A stretch of 5,164 nucleotides of DNA from Rickettsiaceae bacterium (lineage in GTDB: Bacteria > Pseudomonadota > Alphaproteobacteria > Rickettsiales > Rickettsiaceae), in NCBI GenBank assembly GCA_021741285.1, contig JAIOYD010000132.1:1-5164 (forward strand). Reading direction: 5' to 3'. The position numbers and the translations under genes are program-made. This document shows positions 5,159 through 5,164 of the stretch, one piece after another. Position 1 is the stretch's first letter, and every line of letters begins with the position of its first letter. The notes below the pieces were generated by a model, which did not search any database, was not told the origin of the DNA, and worked only from the letters and a program-made list of their open reading frames with translations.

Positions 5159-5164
5159 AAAAAT

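Overview
The window looks like the replication and partition core of an AT-rich alphaproteobacterial plasmid, most likely from Rickettsia or a close relative. The grounds are very low GC in the gaps, codon use biased to A/T at third positions, and a gene order (ParA ATPase, small DNA-binding protein, Xre-type regulator, large replication protein) that resembles what I recall of Rickettsia plasmids. The genus is an inference; no database search was possible.

Layout. Positions 1-538 hold no convincing gene. Positions 219-340 carry several short palindromes, and 393-530 a dense set of long inverted repeats directly in front of parA. A short ParF-type (type Ib) parA runs 539-1204 and is followed by a ribbon-helix-helix protein gene (1245-1622), the usual partner type for such a ParA. 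Copies of the same AT-rich repeat words appear in the gaps before parA, between the two par genes and after the second one. This looks like centromere or operator sites on both sides of a partition operon. A protein with two tandem Xre-type helix-turn-helix domains follows (1699-2205).

A 230-bp gap (2206-2435) then leads to a large replication protein gene (2436-5027). It contains a candidate promoter, a clear minus-strand intrinsic terminator with no minus-strand gene to serve, and a hairpin that buries the ribosome binding site of the replication gene. Together these suggest post-transcriptional, possibly antisense, control of initiator synthesis. The protein has two winged-helix-like segments in its N-terminal third, a Ser/Asp/Glu-rich linker and a helical C-terminal half.

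The right edge holds, on the minus strand, the 5' part of an IS66-family tnpB gene that overlaps or abuts the last codons of the replication gene. The replication stop codon may have been created at this junction. The C-terminus ends in residues that resemble the start of a DnaA domain-I-like motif, so the protein may have been shortened by the rearrangement.

Inferred teamwork: the initiator starts replication, ParA and the ribbon-helix-helix protein segregate copies through the repeats, and the double-HTH protein is a candidate regulator of either or both units.
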